Part shown: piece after piece, positions 7,111 through 15,580 of the stretch
Position numbering within the stretch: the first letter of the stretch is position 1
How the letters are laid out: each line of letters opens with the position of its first letter
Source: SXOA01 sp051004015
GTDB taxonomy: Bacteria > Planctomycetota > Planctomycetia > Pirellulales > Pirellulaceae
NCBI GenBank assembly: GCA_051004015.1
Contig: JBPCKT010000045.1
Location: 1 to 19,690 of the forward strand
Reading direction: 5' to 3'
DNA length: 19,690 bases
Translations under genes and position numbers: made by a program
The notes under the pieces: generated by a model
Databases searched by the model: none
What the model was told of the DNA's origin: nothing
The model's input: only the letters and a program-made list of their open reading frames with translations

Positions 7111-10100
7111 TTAGGTGCCCCCTCTCCCATGAGGAGCGGGAACAATCTGCGCGAATTCCAAATGGTCGCGCCAGCCGCGATACCAGTCGACTGACTTTTT
7201 GACTTGCTTCAGCTCGTGGACCTCAGGCTCGTACGGCATGAACTGGCCCTGGCGAAAAACCTGAATCTGGTTGGAGTGGGGATCGAGCAGGGCGAGCTGC
7301 ACCCATTCGTTCCGGCAGAGGCGGTCGATGGTCTCGTTTTGCTGCCTCATTTGCAGCATCCGCTCCGGCGTGGTTTCGATGACGAACAGGAGCCGCACCG
7401 GCTCGTGGATTTCCACCATTTGCCAAGGGAGGCCCGTGCGCATATCGCTGGCTGCTCCGTCCATCACGCCGAGAAGCGACGTGATATTGTGCGGCAGCTT
7501 GGTTCCGGAGCCCCAGCCGGTGGAATCGGTGTAGGAAAAGTAGTATTCGAGATTGATGCCGCCGCAGACCGGGAATGCCGCCCCTAGCAGGCGGGCCAGG
7601 ACGGCCCCCTGCTCGTCCTGCAGCGGATCGTAGGAAACCAGGAAGGCCCGCCGATCCAGGAACAAACCTTGCGTGCGGCTGCGGCGGCCGACGATGCAAA
7701 TGGCGTTGGTCGCGTGTCCCCATTCCGGCCGGACCTGTGACAAGTCCTCGGACCGCTCCTCGACGTGCCGGCGAGCGGCTGAAGGCGCGATGGAAAGCGG
7801 CGCGGAATGAAAGCGTCGGCACCGTTCGTGGGCGTTGCGATCGCAAGTTTCCTCAAGCAGCTTTTTAGCAGCGGCGAGCTCATCCCGGTGGGAAGGCGGG
7901 ACGAAGTCCACATCCAGCAACGTCACTTCCTCGTTGCACGTATTATGGAGTCCCCCCACAAACACCGTGTCCGCGGGAATTTTCACGCCGTGCTCTTGCA
8001 GGATTTCTCGAATCCTGGAGTCATTGAGAATCTGCGCAAGCGCCCGGGCATTGGGACCACCGACGTTTCCACCGCAAGCGCCGCAGTCATGGGCCGATTC
8101 GTGCGGGTTGTTGAGACTGATGGAGCCGTGCCCCAGCACGATCACCAGCCGGGCGAAGCCGCTGGTCAGCCCCACGTCGCGCAGCAGCCGTTCGCCAATG
8201 CCCGCCATCTCTTCCACGCTGAAGCCGACGTGCCCTGGTTCGGGACCAGGCGTACCTGCGCTTCGTTCCAACTGCAACTGGGTCAGGTGGGGCGGACGCA
8301 CGAACCTGCCCAGGCCGCGGCGAACTCGCGCGGCCACACGCGGGAACAAGGTTCGCGCCACCAGGGGCACGGCCGCCAGCACGCCGAAGCCGGCCGTCAA
8401 CAGTGCCCCCCCATACATGCCGCGGCTGCCGACGTGAATTTGATGCGTCGCGGTTCCCAGCGCTCGGCGGGCGTTGGTGCGGCGGCGATGGAGATCCTGC
8501 TGAGTGCCCTGCACGCTTTCGGACACCCAATGTTTGGGTTGCAGGACGAACGGGCAAAGCGGGGTAAAGTGAGCATCCGCAGCGCCGAGATAGTACATGG
8601 CGACGTTGAAGAACCCGGCCGCGCCGAAGGTTTCGACGTCCGGCGCGAGCTCTTCCAGGTGCCGCCGGAAGGATTCTTCCCGCTCATCCAGGCAACACAT
8701 TACCTGATACCGCGGATTCTCGATTCGGTCCGTGCTCCGAACCGAATGAATGCTGATGGCGTCCAGCGTTTGCCGCGTGAAACGCCGCTCATAAGCGCGG
8801 TGGAAGATTCGCCGCCGCTCCAGGTCCGAGAACGACTCGATTTCTTTCAGCAGCGCCGCCCACTCCTCCCTGTTCAGGCGAAAAAGGTCCTCCGGCAGCC
8901 AGTCGAGCAGTTGCGCCAGTTGGAAAACGAGGAAGGCCCGCTGCGGAGTGCTGGGAGCGCTTGCCGGCTGGCACTTCTGGCGAAGAGCGACTCGGAGCTT
9001 GTCGAGCGGAATGTCCAGTCCCAGGGATGATCTGGCGACATGAGCCGCCGCCAGCCGGTCCAGCAAGAGGCGCACGGCCAGGAATTCCACCAGGCTGCCG
9101 CGCGGCACAGGATGAGCTACGCGGTCGCCGCGGATTTCGATCTGCTGGATCATTCCCCCCCAGCCGCGGAGCGCCAGCAGCGTGGAGGAAAGAAACTCAT
9201 CCCATTCTGGTTCTTGTACTCCTAACGCCTGCAGGGATTGCAAAATCGAATCGAGCGGACTGGTCCCCTTCTCACCGATGCGCCGCAGTTCGTCGACGAG
9301 CCCGCGCTGCCAGAGATCAGCAGGGCCACCTAGTTTTTCGTAAACCTGGCGGAATGCCTGCAGAAATCCTTGGTCGCGGCCAGGAAGCTGCCAGTGGGCA
9401 AAACCCTGATCCAGGAACGCGGCGCAGTACCGGATCAGTACCTCATGGACGAGCAGGTCGGCGTCTTGGCCAGTGGCCTGTTGGAGCAAGTCTCGATGGC
9501 GCACTGGTGGAACCTCGGGCAAATCCCAACTCGGCAGGTCTTTCACGCCATCACTACAAATTCGCCAGAGCGCTCCCAGCGAAAACGCTTCCCAGGCGGC
9601 AACGTCCCAGTTTTCCATTTGGGCTTCACCCGACTGTTGCAGCAGGGCGCGCAGCAGTTCGTGAAGCTTGGACCGCTGATCCTCCGTCAGCGACGAGTTC
9701 CCGTTTTTTCTGACGTCACGCATCGTCCACCGCCGCGTGACGGCAATCAAACGCTGGCGCTTCTCGGGGGTCACCTCCGGGCGAACTTTTCTCAAAGCGT
9801 CCGTTTCGGCAATGAACCAACGCAGCTCGGCATCGGGTGCTGCCCGGAGCGGGTGCTCAAGCATCGCCAGCCTCAAGGCGTGGCGCGATACCTGCGACAG
9901 GACTTTTTCATTTCCGCGCTCCCCCAGGCCCTCTTCCAGCACAGCGGCGAGATCTTGGACCCGGATGCGCCCCCGCACCAGCTCCTGCCGATACCGGTCG
10001 CAGGACAAGTACGGCTCGCCGCCGAAAACCCGACTCCCTTTCTGCACCGCTTCATCGAACGGCAAGTCCTCAAAGGCATGCAGCGTATTGTGGTGGATGA

Positions 10101-10218
10101 AAACCTTGATGGGGCCCTGCGCAGGGAGCAAGTGGGCGGCATGTTCGATCGCATGCGCCAGCCGCGTCTGTCGGTCATTGTGCTTCGACGCGGCGGAAAT
10201 GGAAGATGTTGATTGCAC
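7111..10218 (-). CDS. dabA: DabA: DUF2309/UPF0753 inorganic-carbon transporter catalytic subunit
   Basis: About 1035 residues from the preferred GTG start at 10218. The open frame reaches back to a TTG at 10356, but the extra 46 residues are arginine-rich and unlike the family, whose conserved part begins near AIEHAAHLLPAQGPI. The four residues that form the zinc/active site in characterised DabA are all present: C509 and D511 in CCLDEREESFRRH, H697 in LGHGSISLNNP, and C712 in CGACGG. The His-to-Cys spacing is 15, the same as H524/C539 of Halothiobacillus DabA2. This is a beta-carbonic-anhydrase-like active site; the protein is peripheral and works only with its membrane partner. A family-typical FIHHNTLHAFEDLPF block lies near the N-terminus. 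The length matches the long DUF2309 form rather than the shorter Bacillus YbcC type. It is the first gene of the operon; I see no clear promoter or strong ribosome site before it. Confidence 0.93.
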   Translation of the reverse strand: MQSTSSISAASKHNDRQTRLAHAIEHAAHLLPAQGPIKVFIHHNTLHAFEDLPFDEAVQKGSRVFGGEPYLSCDRYRQELVRGRIRVQDLAAVLEEGLGERGNEKVLSQVSRHALRLAMLEHPLRAAPDAELRWFIAETDALRKVRPEVTPEKRQRLIAVTRRWTMRDVRKNGNSSLTEDQRSKLHELLRALLQQSGEAQMENWDVAAWEAFSLGALWRICSDGVKDLPSWDLPEVPPVRHRDLLQQATGQDADLLVHEVLIRYCAAFLDQGFAHWQLPGRDQGFLQAFRQVYEKLGGPADLWQRGLVDELRRIGEKGTSPLDSILQSLQALGVQEPEWDEFLSSTLLALRGWGGMIQQIEIRGDRVAHPVPRGSLVEFLAVRLLLDRLAAAHVARSSLGLDIPLDKLRVALRQKCQPASAPSTPQRAFLVFQLAQLLDWLPEDLFRLNREEWAALLKEIESFSDLERRRIFHRAYERRFTRQTLDAISIHSVRSTDRIENPRYQVMCCLDEREESFRRHLEELAPDVETFGAAGFFNVAMYYLGAADAHFTPLCPFVLQPKHWVSESVQGTQQDLHRRRTNARRALGTATHQIHVGSRGMYGGALLTAGFGVLAAVPLVARTLFPRVAARVRRGLGRFVRPPHLTQLQLERSAGTPGPEPGHVGFSVEEMAGIGERLLRDVGLTSGFARLVIVLGHGSISLNNPHESAHDCGACGGNVGGPNARALAQILNDSRIREILQEHGVKIPADTVFVGGLHNTCNEEVTLLDVDFVPPSHRDELAAAKKLLEETCDRNAHERCRRFHSAPLSIAPSAARRHVEERSEDLSQVRPEWGHATNAICIVGRRSRTQGLFLDRRAFLVSYDPLQDEQGAVLARLLGAAFPVCGGINLEYYFSYTDSTGWGSGTKLPHNITSLLGVMDGAASDMRTGLPWQMVEIHEPVRLLFVIETTPERMLQMRQQNETIDRLCRNEWVQLALLDPHSNQIQVFRQGQFMPYEPEVHELKQVKKSVDWYRGWRDHLEFAQIVPAPHGRGGT

Positions 10219-10416
10219 GGCGATGGCGCGGAAGGCTAGTTGGAAAGGTCCTATTGTCGCTCGACTCTCGTTCGGCCGTAAGCGGAAGGCGCGGGGCCAA
10301 ATTACAATTCGTTCAGGTCGGATGCATGGAGACGGTTGGCGGACTCGTGCTTCCAAGGCCTTCGTGCGCCTTCAGTGAGCAGGCGCTCGTCTCATCAGAA
10401 GTGACCAAGGGGCGCG

Positions 10417-10746
10417 TTACAAGCGCAGCGGCCCGCCGTATCCATTGCGATTGCCGCAGGGGGAATTGCCAACGGAAGCACGAAGCGGCGCCGTGACCGG
10501 GGGAGCGGAATCCCACAGTAAGGCTGGCGAGGCGTCCATCGTCGGAACGAGAAGCGTGCCGCGGCGGCGGACGGGTATCCCACTATCGGACTTTACCTCT
10601 TTCTCAGCGGGCTCTTCAATGGGAGAGTCCGCACCCGACTCTAGCTCGACCAGCGCACTCCCGAGACGCTGCGGCTGCATTCCTAGCGCGGTGGTCGTCA
10701 CCAGGCAGGCGAGCAATCCGAGGTAGGCGGCGCGGCGAGTAAGCAT
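10417..10746 (-). CDS. Small secreted protein, unknown function
   Basis: A 109-residue protein I do not recognise. It begins with a convincing signal peptide (MLTRRAAYLGLLACLVTTTALG; basic start, hydrophobic core, cleavage around residue 22). The remainder is short and low in predicted structure: an acidic stretch (ESGADSPIEEPAEKEVKSD), then a proline-, glycine- and arginine-containing tail. There are no cysteine pairs or known motifs. A near-consensus promoter (10792-10819) points at it, which argues that it is real, but no clear ribosome site lies close to the ATG. An overlapping frame starting a little upstream is less protein-like. It is separated from dabA by about 200 bases with no gene, and it is divergent from the isomerase gene. 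Confidence 0.55.
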   Translation of the reverse strand: MLTRRAAYLGLLACLVTTTALGMQPQRLGSALVELESGADSPIEEPAEKEVKSDSGIPVRRRGTLLVPTMDASPALLWDSAPPVTAPLRASVGNSPCGNRNGYGGPLRL

Positions 10747-10791
10747 GGAGTGCGATATTTCTGGGAAGTCTCATCCTTCGGGAATAGTCAT

Positions 10792-10819
10792 AGGATATTC
10801 TTGGGAGCATCGGTGTCAA
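10792..10819 (-). promoter_or_regulatory. Sigma70-type promoter for the small secreted protein
   Basis: Reading the minus strand, TTGACA (10819-10814) is followed after 16 bases by TATCCT (10797-10792). This would start transcription near 10785 and give a 5' leader of about 40 bases before the ATG at 10746. The -35 is perfect and the -10 matches four of six consensus positions. Confidence 0.5.
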
Positions 10820-10913
10820 CCTCAAGAAGGCGATCACAGGCTTGCGGAAACGCAATTCCAAGGCCATGCTGGCGTTTTCCGAGGCGGAGTTGGCGGAAAA
10901 TCAGAGGTGAGTC

Positions 10914-11738
10914 ATGCGCTTGGCAATCTGCAACGAAACATTCCAGGACTGGCCTCTTGAAAAGGCCTTTGCCTTCGCCAGTGAACTGGGCTATACGGGG
11001 ATCGAATTCGCACCGTTCACGATCGCGACCAGCGCGTACGACATTTCATCCGCCAAACGGGACGAGGTCCGCCGCCAGGCGGACGACGCGGGGCTGGAGG
11101 TCGTCGGCCTCCACTGGCTACTAGCCAAAACGACCGGCTACTACCTGACCACGCCGGATGACGCCGTCCGCAAGGCGACGGCTGATTACCTGGGAGAACT
11201 GGCCCGTCTCTGCCGCGATCTAGGCGGACGGGTGATGGTCCTTGGCTCGCCGATGCAGCGAAATCTCTTGCCGGGAGTGAGCCACGCGCAGGGAATGGAG
11301 CTGGCGGCGGATTGCATCGGCCGGGCGTTGCCTGTTTTGGAGGAATGTTCGGTCACTTTGGCCGTTGAACCCCTTGGCCCCGTGGAAGGAAACTTCCTCA
11401 ACACGGCCGACCTCGGAAAACAACTTTGCGAAATGATCGGCTCGCCGCACTGCCGGCTGCATCTGGATGTGAAGGCGATGTCCACCGAAGCCAAGCCAAT
11501 CCCGCAGATCATCCGCGAGTGCGCCTCCCTCGTCGAGCATTTTCACGCCAACGATCCCAACCGCCGCGGCCCCGGCATGGGCGAGGTCGATTTCCACCCC
11601 ATCTTCCAGGCCCTCGCTGAAATCGACTACCGCGGCTGGGTGAGCGTCGAAGTCTTTGATTATGAGCCCGGTCCCGAGCGGCTGGCGAGGGAGAGCATGG
11701 AGTATATGGAGAAGGTGCTCGAAGAAATGAGCGAGTGA
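10914..11738 (+). CDS. Sugar phosphate isomerase/epimerase-like TIM-barrel protein
   Basis: A 274-residue cytoplasmic protein of the xylose-isomerase-like TIM-barrel superfamily (AP_endonuc_2 fold). The metal- and substrate-binding residues expected at the barrel mouth are visible: E152 in LAVEPLGP, D185 in LHLDVKAM, H211 in EHFHANDP and E246 in WVSVEVFDY, with H67 (GLHWLL) nearby. An RxP-type loop follows (NRRGPGMGEVDF), as in hexulose/tagatose epimerases. The substrate cannot be assigned. The ATG follows a good ribosome site (GAGG, six bases away), which fixes the start. No signal peptide. It lies 39 bases upstream of the PVC-type haem protein on the same strand. In planctomycetes such isomerases often sit beside dehydrogenase or haem genes for carbohydrate breakdown, which fits here but is not proof. 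Confidence 0.88.
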   Translation: MRLAICNETFQDWPLEKAFAFASELGYTGIEFAPFTIATSAYDISSAKRDEVRRQADDAGLEVVGLHWLLAKTTGYYLTTPDDAVRKATADYLGELARLCRDLGGRVMVLGSPMQRNLLPGVSHAQGMELAADCIGRALPVLEECSVTLAVEPLGPVEGNFLNTADLGKQLCEMIGSPHCRLHLDVKAMSTEAKPIPQIIRECASLVEHFHANDPNRRGPGMGEVDFHPIFQALAEIDYRGWVSVEVFDYEPGPERLARESMEYMEKVLEEMSE

Positions 11739-11742
11739 TTTG

Positions 11743-11771
11743 TTGAGATTGGGCCTCGCCGCCGATACACT
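11743..11771 (+). promoter_or_regulatory. Possible sigma70 promoter in isomerase/haem-protein gap
   Basis: TTGAGA (11743-11748), 17 bases, then TACACT (11766-11771). Initiation would fall at about 11778, exactly at the ATG of the haem protein, so the message could be leaderless; no Shine-Dalgarno sequence is seen before that ATG. The gene may alternatively be read through from the isomerase. Confidence 0.35.
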
Positions 11772-11777
11772 GCGCCC

Positions 11778-14700
11778 ATGCGTGCTCCTCTCTCTCCATT
11801 GCCGCTGGGACTGTTTCTGTGGGCCTGCCTTCTCGCGCCCCTTGTTGCGCAAGAAGTCGAAAAGTCCAAGCCGCCGTTGACCGGCCCAGAAACGGAAAAA
11901 CGCTTCCCGCCGCTCAAGGTCCCGCCAGGGTTCCGAGCCACGCTGTTTGCCTGCGACCCGCTGATTGAATATCCATCGGTGATGTCGGCCGGGCCGCGGC
12001 CCGGGGCAGTATTTGTCGCGGTGGACTATATGACGGGACTGGGGACGGAAATCACCCGCCGCAGCGAGGTCCGGCTGGTGGAGGACACCAACGCCGACGG
12101 CTATGCGGACAAGTCCACGCTCTATGCCGGCGGTTTCAATTCGATCATGGGGCTGACCTACAACGACGGCACCGTGTTCGTGATGCACGCCCCGTTTCTC
12201 ACGGCGCTCCGGGACACCAAGGGGACCGGCGTGGCGGACGAGCGGAAGGACATCGTCACCGGCCTGGGGCTGACGCCGGAAGAAAACCCGGTCCGCCTCC
12301 ACTGTGCCAATGGCGTGACCGCGGGGCACGACGGCTGGCTCTACCTGGCCCTCGGCGACCACGGCTGCATCGTCAACCGGCCCGAGGGGGACAGGCTGGT
12401 GCTTGAGGGTGGCGGCATCCTCCGCTGCCGGCCCGACGGGCGGGACCTGCACATCTTCTCCACCGGCCTGCGGAACATCTACGACGTGGCCCTCGACGCC
12501 GAGCTGAACGTCTTCGTCCGTGACAACGAAAACGACGGCGGCGACTACAAAATCCGGGTCTGCCACAGCTTCTTCGGGGCGGACCACGGCTATCCGTACC
12601 TTTACTACGAACGGCCCCACGAAGCCCTCTCCCCCCTCGCCGACCTCGGCCTCGGCTCCTCGGCCGGGGGCGTTTGCTACTTGGAAACGCAGTTCCCGAA
12701 AGAGTATCACGGCAGTTTGTTCTTTTGCGAGTGGGGAAAATCGCTAGTGCGGTATGAGGTGAAGCGAAGAAATAGCTTCGGCAGTCCGTTTCCGCTGCGG
12801 GAGTACGAGTTCATCCCGCCGAAGGAGATCGAGTTTGCCCTTGGCGACCCAATGGATCCCTACGGCTTTAAGCCGACCGACGTCGTCGTGCAGCGGGATG
12901 GCACGCTGATGGTTTCCGACTATGCCGATGGTCAGCGGCCGAAGCGGGGGCGAGGGCGAATTTATCACATTGAAGCTGTCGCCGGTAGCGAGGCGCCAAC
13001 GCGAGTCGCAGCGGATGCTCCGCTTGAGGAATTGCTCACTGCACTCGATTCTCCCAGCTATTGTCAGCGCTGGGAGGCGCAGGCGGCCATCGAAGGAAAA
13101 GGCGAAGCGGGCGCAAAGGTCGTGGCGGATGCACTCTCGTCAGATAAGCTCCAACCGAGGGGGCGGCTCCATGCCATTTGGATAATGGCTCATGTGCAGC
13201 AGGCGAAGGCCATTGAGCCACTCTTGATGCTTGCCGAGCGGGAATCCGACGATCGGATCCGCGCGCAAGCCATACGGGCGATAGCCGACCTGGCGGATCC
13301 CGTCCTGATCAATCATCGGCTCGACGCAGGAGCCGGGGATGTTGCCTTGGCGGAACGGCTGGCCAAGATCGGACGAAATATCAGCAGCCGCTCGCAATTG
13401 GATGTGGTGATTGCGCTCGGACGATTGAAATGGGCGGGACTCGCGGACTTTATGAAGAACTTCCGCGATCGCGATCCAGCTGTCACGCACGCGGCAGCCC
13501 AAGCTCTGCGACGAACTGGCAACTGGCCGGGAACGCTCAGGCTTCTCGACGGCCAAGGCAATAACAATTTCTTTATCGCCATGCACGCCCTCGCCGATAT
13601 TCCGGACCCCGTCATCGTCGATAGCTTGATCGAGCGATTGTCCAAAGAAGAGTTGAGTTCGCGCCGCCAGCTTTTTGCCGATGCTCTCACCCGCGTCTAC
13701 AAGAAACCGGCTCCGTGGGTTTACTGGGATTATCGCCCCAAGCCGCGGCCGGCGAACACGGTGGTCTGGGAGCGGACAGAGGCGATTGGAGCGGCGCTCG
13801 ACAAGGTCTTGCTGGATTCCGACACATCCGTTCGCGTGGCAGTATTGAAGCGGATGCAGCGAGAGAAGATTCCGGCGGGGCTGGCGTCGCTCGGCAAGTG
13901 GCTGGACGACGAGTGGAAGGAAGAAAATGTCGCCTTGCTGCTGGCGGCTTTGCGGGATCATCCCGCGACCGATATTCGCCCGCATCTGGCAACAATCATC
14001 CGCGAGCCGGAGCAGAGCGAGGCCAACCGGCTGCTGGCGCTGGAAATGTTGACGCAGGGACTTGAGGCGGCAGCCGCGGACGAGCTGTTGGCCGTGGCGA
14101 AGGGGCTCGGGGATGACGCAGTTCTCGCTGCGCTCCTCCGGCGCTCGGGAAGTATCGCCAAAGCCGCCGCCATTCCGCTGCTGCAAAGCAAACTGGCATC
14201 GCCGCAGTCCGCCGTGCGAGCCGCCGCCATCGAGGGACTCGGTGAGCTGCAAGCAGATGAAGGGCGGACAGCCGTGCTGATGTTGCTGGCCGACGAGAGC
14301 CCTCTCGTCCGCCGCGCCGCGGCCACAGCCGCGGGAAAGCTGCAAGAGAAACAAGCGATTGACCCGCTGCTCAAGCTGGCTGCCGATGCCGACCCGTTGG
14401 TCCTCGCCGCCAGTCTGGATTCGCTCCGTATTCTCAAGGAACCACGCCTGTTGCCTCTGGCCGTGGCCGCGCTTGATGCGGCGGAAACTCTCCAGATTGC
14501 CCTCCAATGCCTACGGGAGTTGGGTGGACCGGAACATGCCGCTGCGGTAATCCGTGCGGCTAAGAGCAACCCGTCGGCATCCATTCTGGCGGCCGCGATT
14601 CAGGCTTTGACACAGTGGCGCGAACGGCCGGGAACGACTGCCGAGAATCAAGCGGAGCTGGACCGGGCGGTGGCGGATATTCAGGGGGCGAGCGGCAGTG

Positions 14701-15524
14701 TGATTCGCTGGAAGTCCAATTCTCGCTACCTTTATTCCAGCGGGACCGAAGGCCGCATGACGCTGGAACTGAAGGCCACGGCCAGGCAGGACCACTATTC
14801 CGCGGAGTCGAGCATCTTCGTCGCGGAGCCGACGCCGGTCGAATTCCTCGGCACCAGCAACGGCCCGCTAGACGTTTGGCTCGATGGCAGGCCGGTTTTC
14901 AAGCGCGAGAGTGGGCAGGAATTTCGGATCGATTCTGACCGCTCTACCGTCACGATCCCCGCGGGAGAAAGTCGGCTGTCGGTTCGGCTGAGTGCCATCG
15001 TTGAGGCGCCGGGTGAGTTTCAACTCCGCTTCCGCCGCAAGAGCGCCACGCAGTCCCACGAGAAGCTCATCGCCGCCGCGCTTTCCCGCGGCGGCAACAT
15101 CGACCAAGGAAAGCTGGTCTTCCAGAACTCCGAGAAAACCCTCTGCCTCAAGTGCCACCGGGTGCAGGACCAGGGAGAAAAAACCGGCCCCGAACTCACC
15201 GGCCTCGGCAGTCGCTTCTCCAGGATTTACATCGCTGAGTCGATTCTCGACCCCAACCGCACCATTGCTCCCAGCTTTGGTACGTTTGTCGTTCGACTAG
15301 CAAGCGGCCAGGTGGTCTCCGGCATCAAGATCGCCGAAACCGAGACAGCTCTGACGCTCGTCGACAACCTGGCTCAAAAGCACGTCATCGCTAAGGCCGA
15401 TATTGAAGAGCAAAAAACCTCTCCACTCAGCACCATGCCGGAGGGGTTGGAGAAAAAGCTTAGCGAAAGTGAGTTCGTGGATCTGGTGGCGTTCCTGGCA
15501 GCGCTCAAAGAGACCAAACCCTGA
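11778..15524 (+). CDS. PVC-type c-type cytochrome: propeller, HEAT repeats and CxxCH haem domain
   Basis: A 1248-residue exported protein with the planctomycete/verrucomicrobial architecture recognised by the TIGR02604 (N-terminal membrane-bound dehydrogenase-like) and TIGR02603 (C-terminal haem-binding) families. Order: signal peptide 1-25; sugar/sorbosone-dehydrogenase-like beta-propeller about 40-400 (PPGFRATLFA, EDTNADGYADKSTLYAGG, CANGVTAGHDGWLYLALGDHG, STGLRNIYDVAL); alpha-helical HEAT repeats about 410-960 (for example AVRAAAIEGLGELQADEGR); a beta-sandwich module about 973-1090; and a cytochrome c domain about 1100-1248 with C1123-LKC-H1127. A possible distal methionine is in STMPEGL near the end. 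The propeller probably oxidises a sugar-like substrate in the periplasm and passes electrons to the haem, but no member's substrate is assumed here. It is co-directional with the isomerase and the hydrolase. GC at third positions appears to fall after about 12715. Confidence 0.93.
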   Translation: MRAPLSPLPLGLFLWACLLAPLVAQEVEKSKPPLTGPETEKRFPPLKVPPGFRATLFACDPLIEYPSVMSAGPRPGAVFVAVDYMTGLGTEITRRSEVRLVEDTNADGYADKSTLYAGGFNSIMGLTYNDGTVFVMHAPFLTALRDTKGTGVADERKDIVTGLGLTPEENPVRLHCANGVTAGHDGWLYLALGDHGCIVNRPEGDRLVLEGGGILRCRPDGRDLHIFSTGLRNIYDVALDAELNVFVRDNENDGGDYKIRVCHSFFGADHGYPYLYYERPHEALSPLADLGLGSSAGGVCYLETQFPKEYHGSLFFCEWGKSLVRYEVKRRNSFGSPFPLREYEFIPPKEIEFALGDPMDPYGFKPTDVVVQRDGTLMVSDYADGQRPKRGRGRIYHIEAVAGSEAPTRVAADAPLEELLTALDSPSYCQRWEAQAAIEGKGEAGAKVVADALSSDKLQPRGRLHAIWIMAHVQQAKAIEPLLMLAERESDDRIRAQAIRAIADLADPVLINHRLDAGAGDVALAERLAKIGRNISSRSQLDVVIALGRLKWAGLADFMKNFRDRDPAVTHAAAQALRRTGNWPGTLRLLDGQGNNNFFIAMHALADIPDPVIVDSLIERLSKEELSSRRQLFADALTRVYKKPAPWVYWDYRPKPRPANTVVWERTEAIGAALDKVLLDSDTSVRVAVLKRMQREKIPAGLASLGKWLDDEWKEENVALLLAALRDHPATDIRPHLATIIREPEQSEANRLLALEMLTQGLEAAAADELLAVAKGLGDDAVLAALLRRSGSIAKAAAIPLLQSKLASPQSAVRAAAIEGLGELQADEGRTAVLMLLADESPLVRRAAATAAGKLQEKQAIDPLLKLAADADPLVLAASLDSLRILKEPRLLPLAVAALDAAETLQIALQCLRELGGPEHAAAVIRAAKSNPSASILAAAIQALTQWRERPGTTAENQAELDRAVADIQGASGSVIRWKSNSRYLYSSGTEGRMTLELKATARQDHYSAESSIFVAEPTPVEFLGTSNGPLDVWLDGRPVFKRESGQEFRIDSDRSTVTIPAGESRLSVRLSAIVEAPGEFQLRFRRKSATQSHEKLIAAALSRGGNIDQGKLVFQNSEKTLCLKCHRVQDQGEKTGPELTGLGSRFSRIYIAESILDPNRTIAPSFGTFVVRLASGQVVSGIKIAETETALTLVDNLAQKHVIAKADIEEQKTSPLSTMPEGLEKKLSESEFVDLVAFLAALKETKP

Positions 15525-15533
15525 CTCTTGCCT

Positions 15534-15562
15534 TCATGATTCTGTCCCCCATTATTCTGTCA
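15534..15562. repeat. Diverged arm of the GACAAAAAAATG repeat family
   Basis: This 29-base segment matches 23 of 29 positions, without gaps, to 16759-16787, the right arm of the palindromic repeat beyond the hydrolase gene. It shows the same internal doubling (ATTCTGTC twice, separated by a C-run). It lies ten bases after the stop of the haem-protein gene and just before the preferred start of the hydrolase. No complementary left arm is seen next to it, so it is a partial copy. Confidence 0.6.
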
Positions 15563-15580
15563 AAAAAAAACGGCCCTTCC

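Noticed and set aside
7807..9030. 407-codon plus-strand open frame
   Set aside because: It is antisense to dabA, whose minus-strand frame contains the complete DabA active site; the long frame is a by-product of high GC.
5689..10218. Complex I or Mrp antiporter operon
   Set aside because: Only NuoL- and NuoM-like subunits are present, and they are coupled to a DUF2309 protein; no other Nuo or Mrp subunits are seen, so DAB is the better reading.
11220..12710. 496-codon minus-strand open frame
   Set aside because: It spans two plus-strand genes with recognisable domains and the gap between them; it has no domain of its own.
13140..14507. 455-codon minus-strand open frame
   Set aside because: It is the antisense shadow of the HEAT-repeat region of the haem protein.
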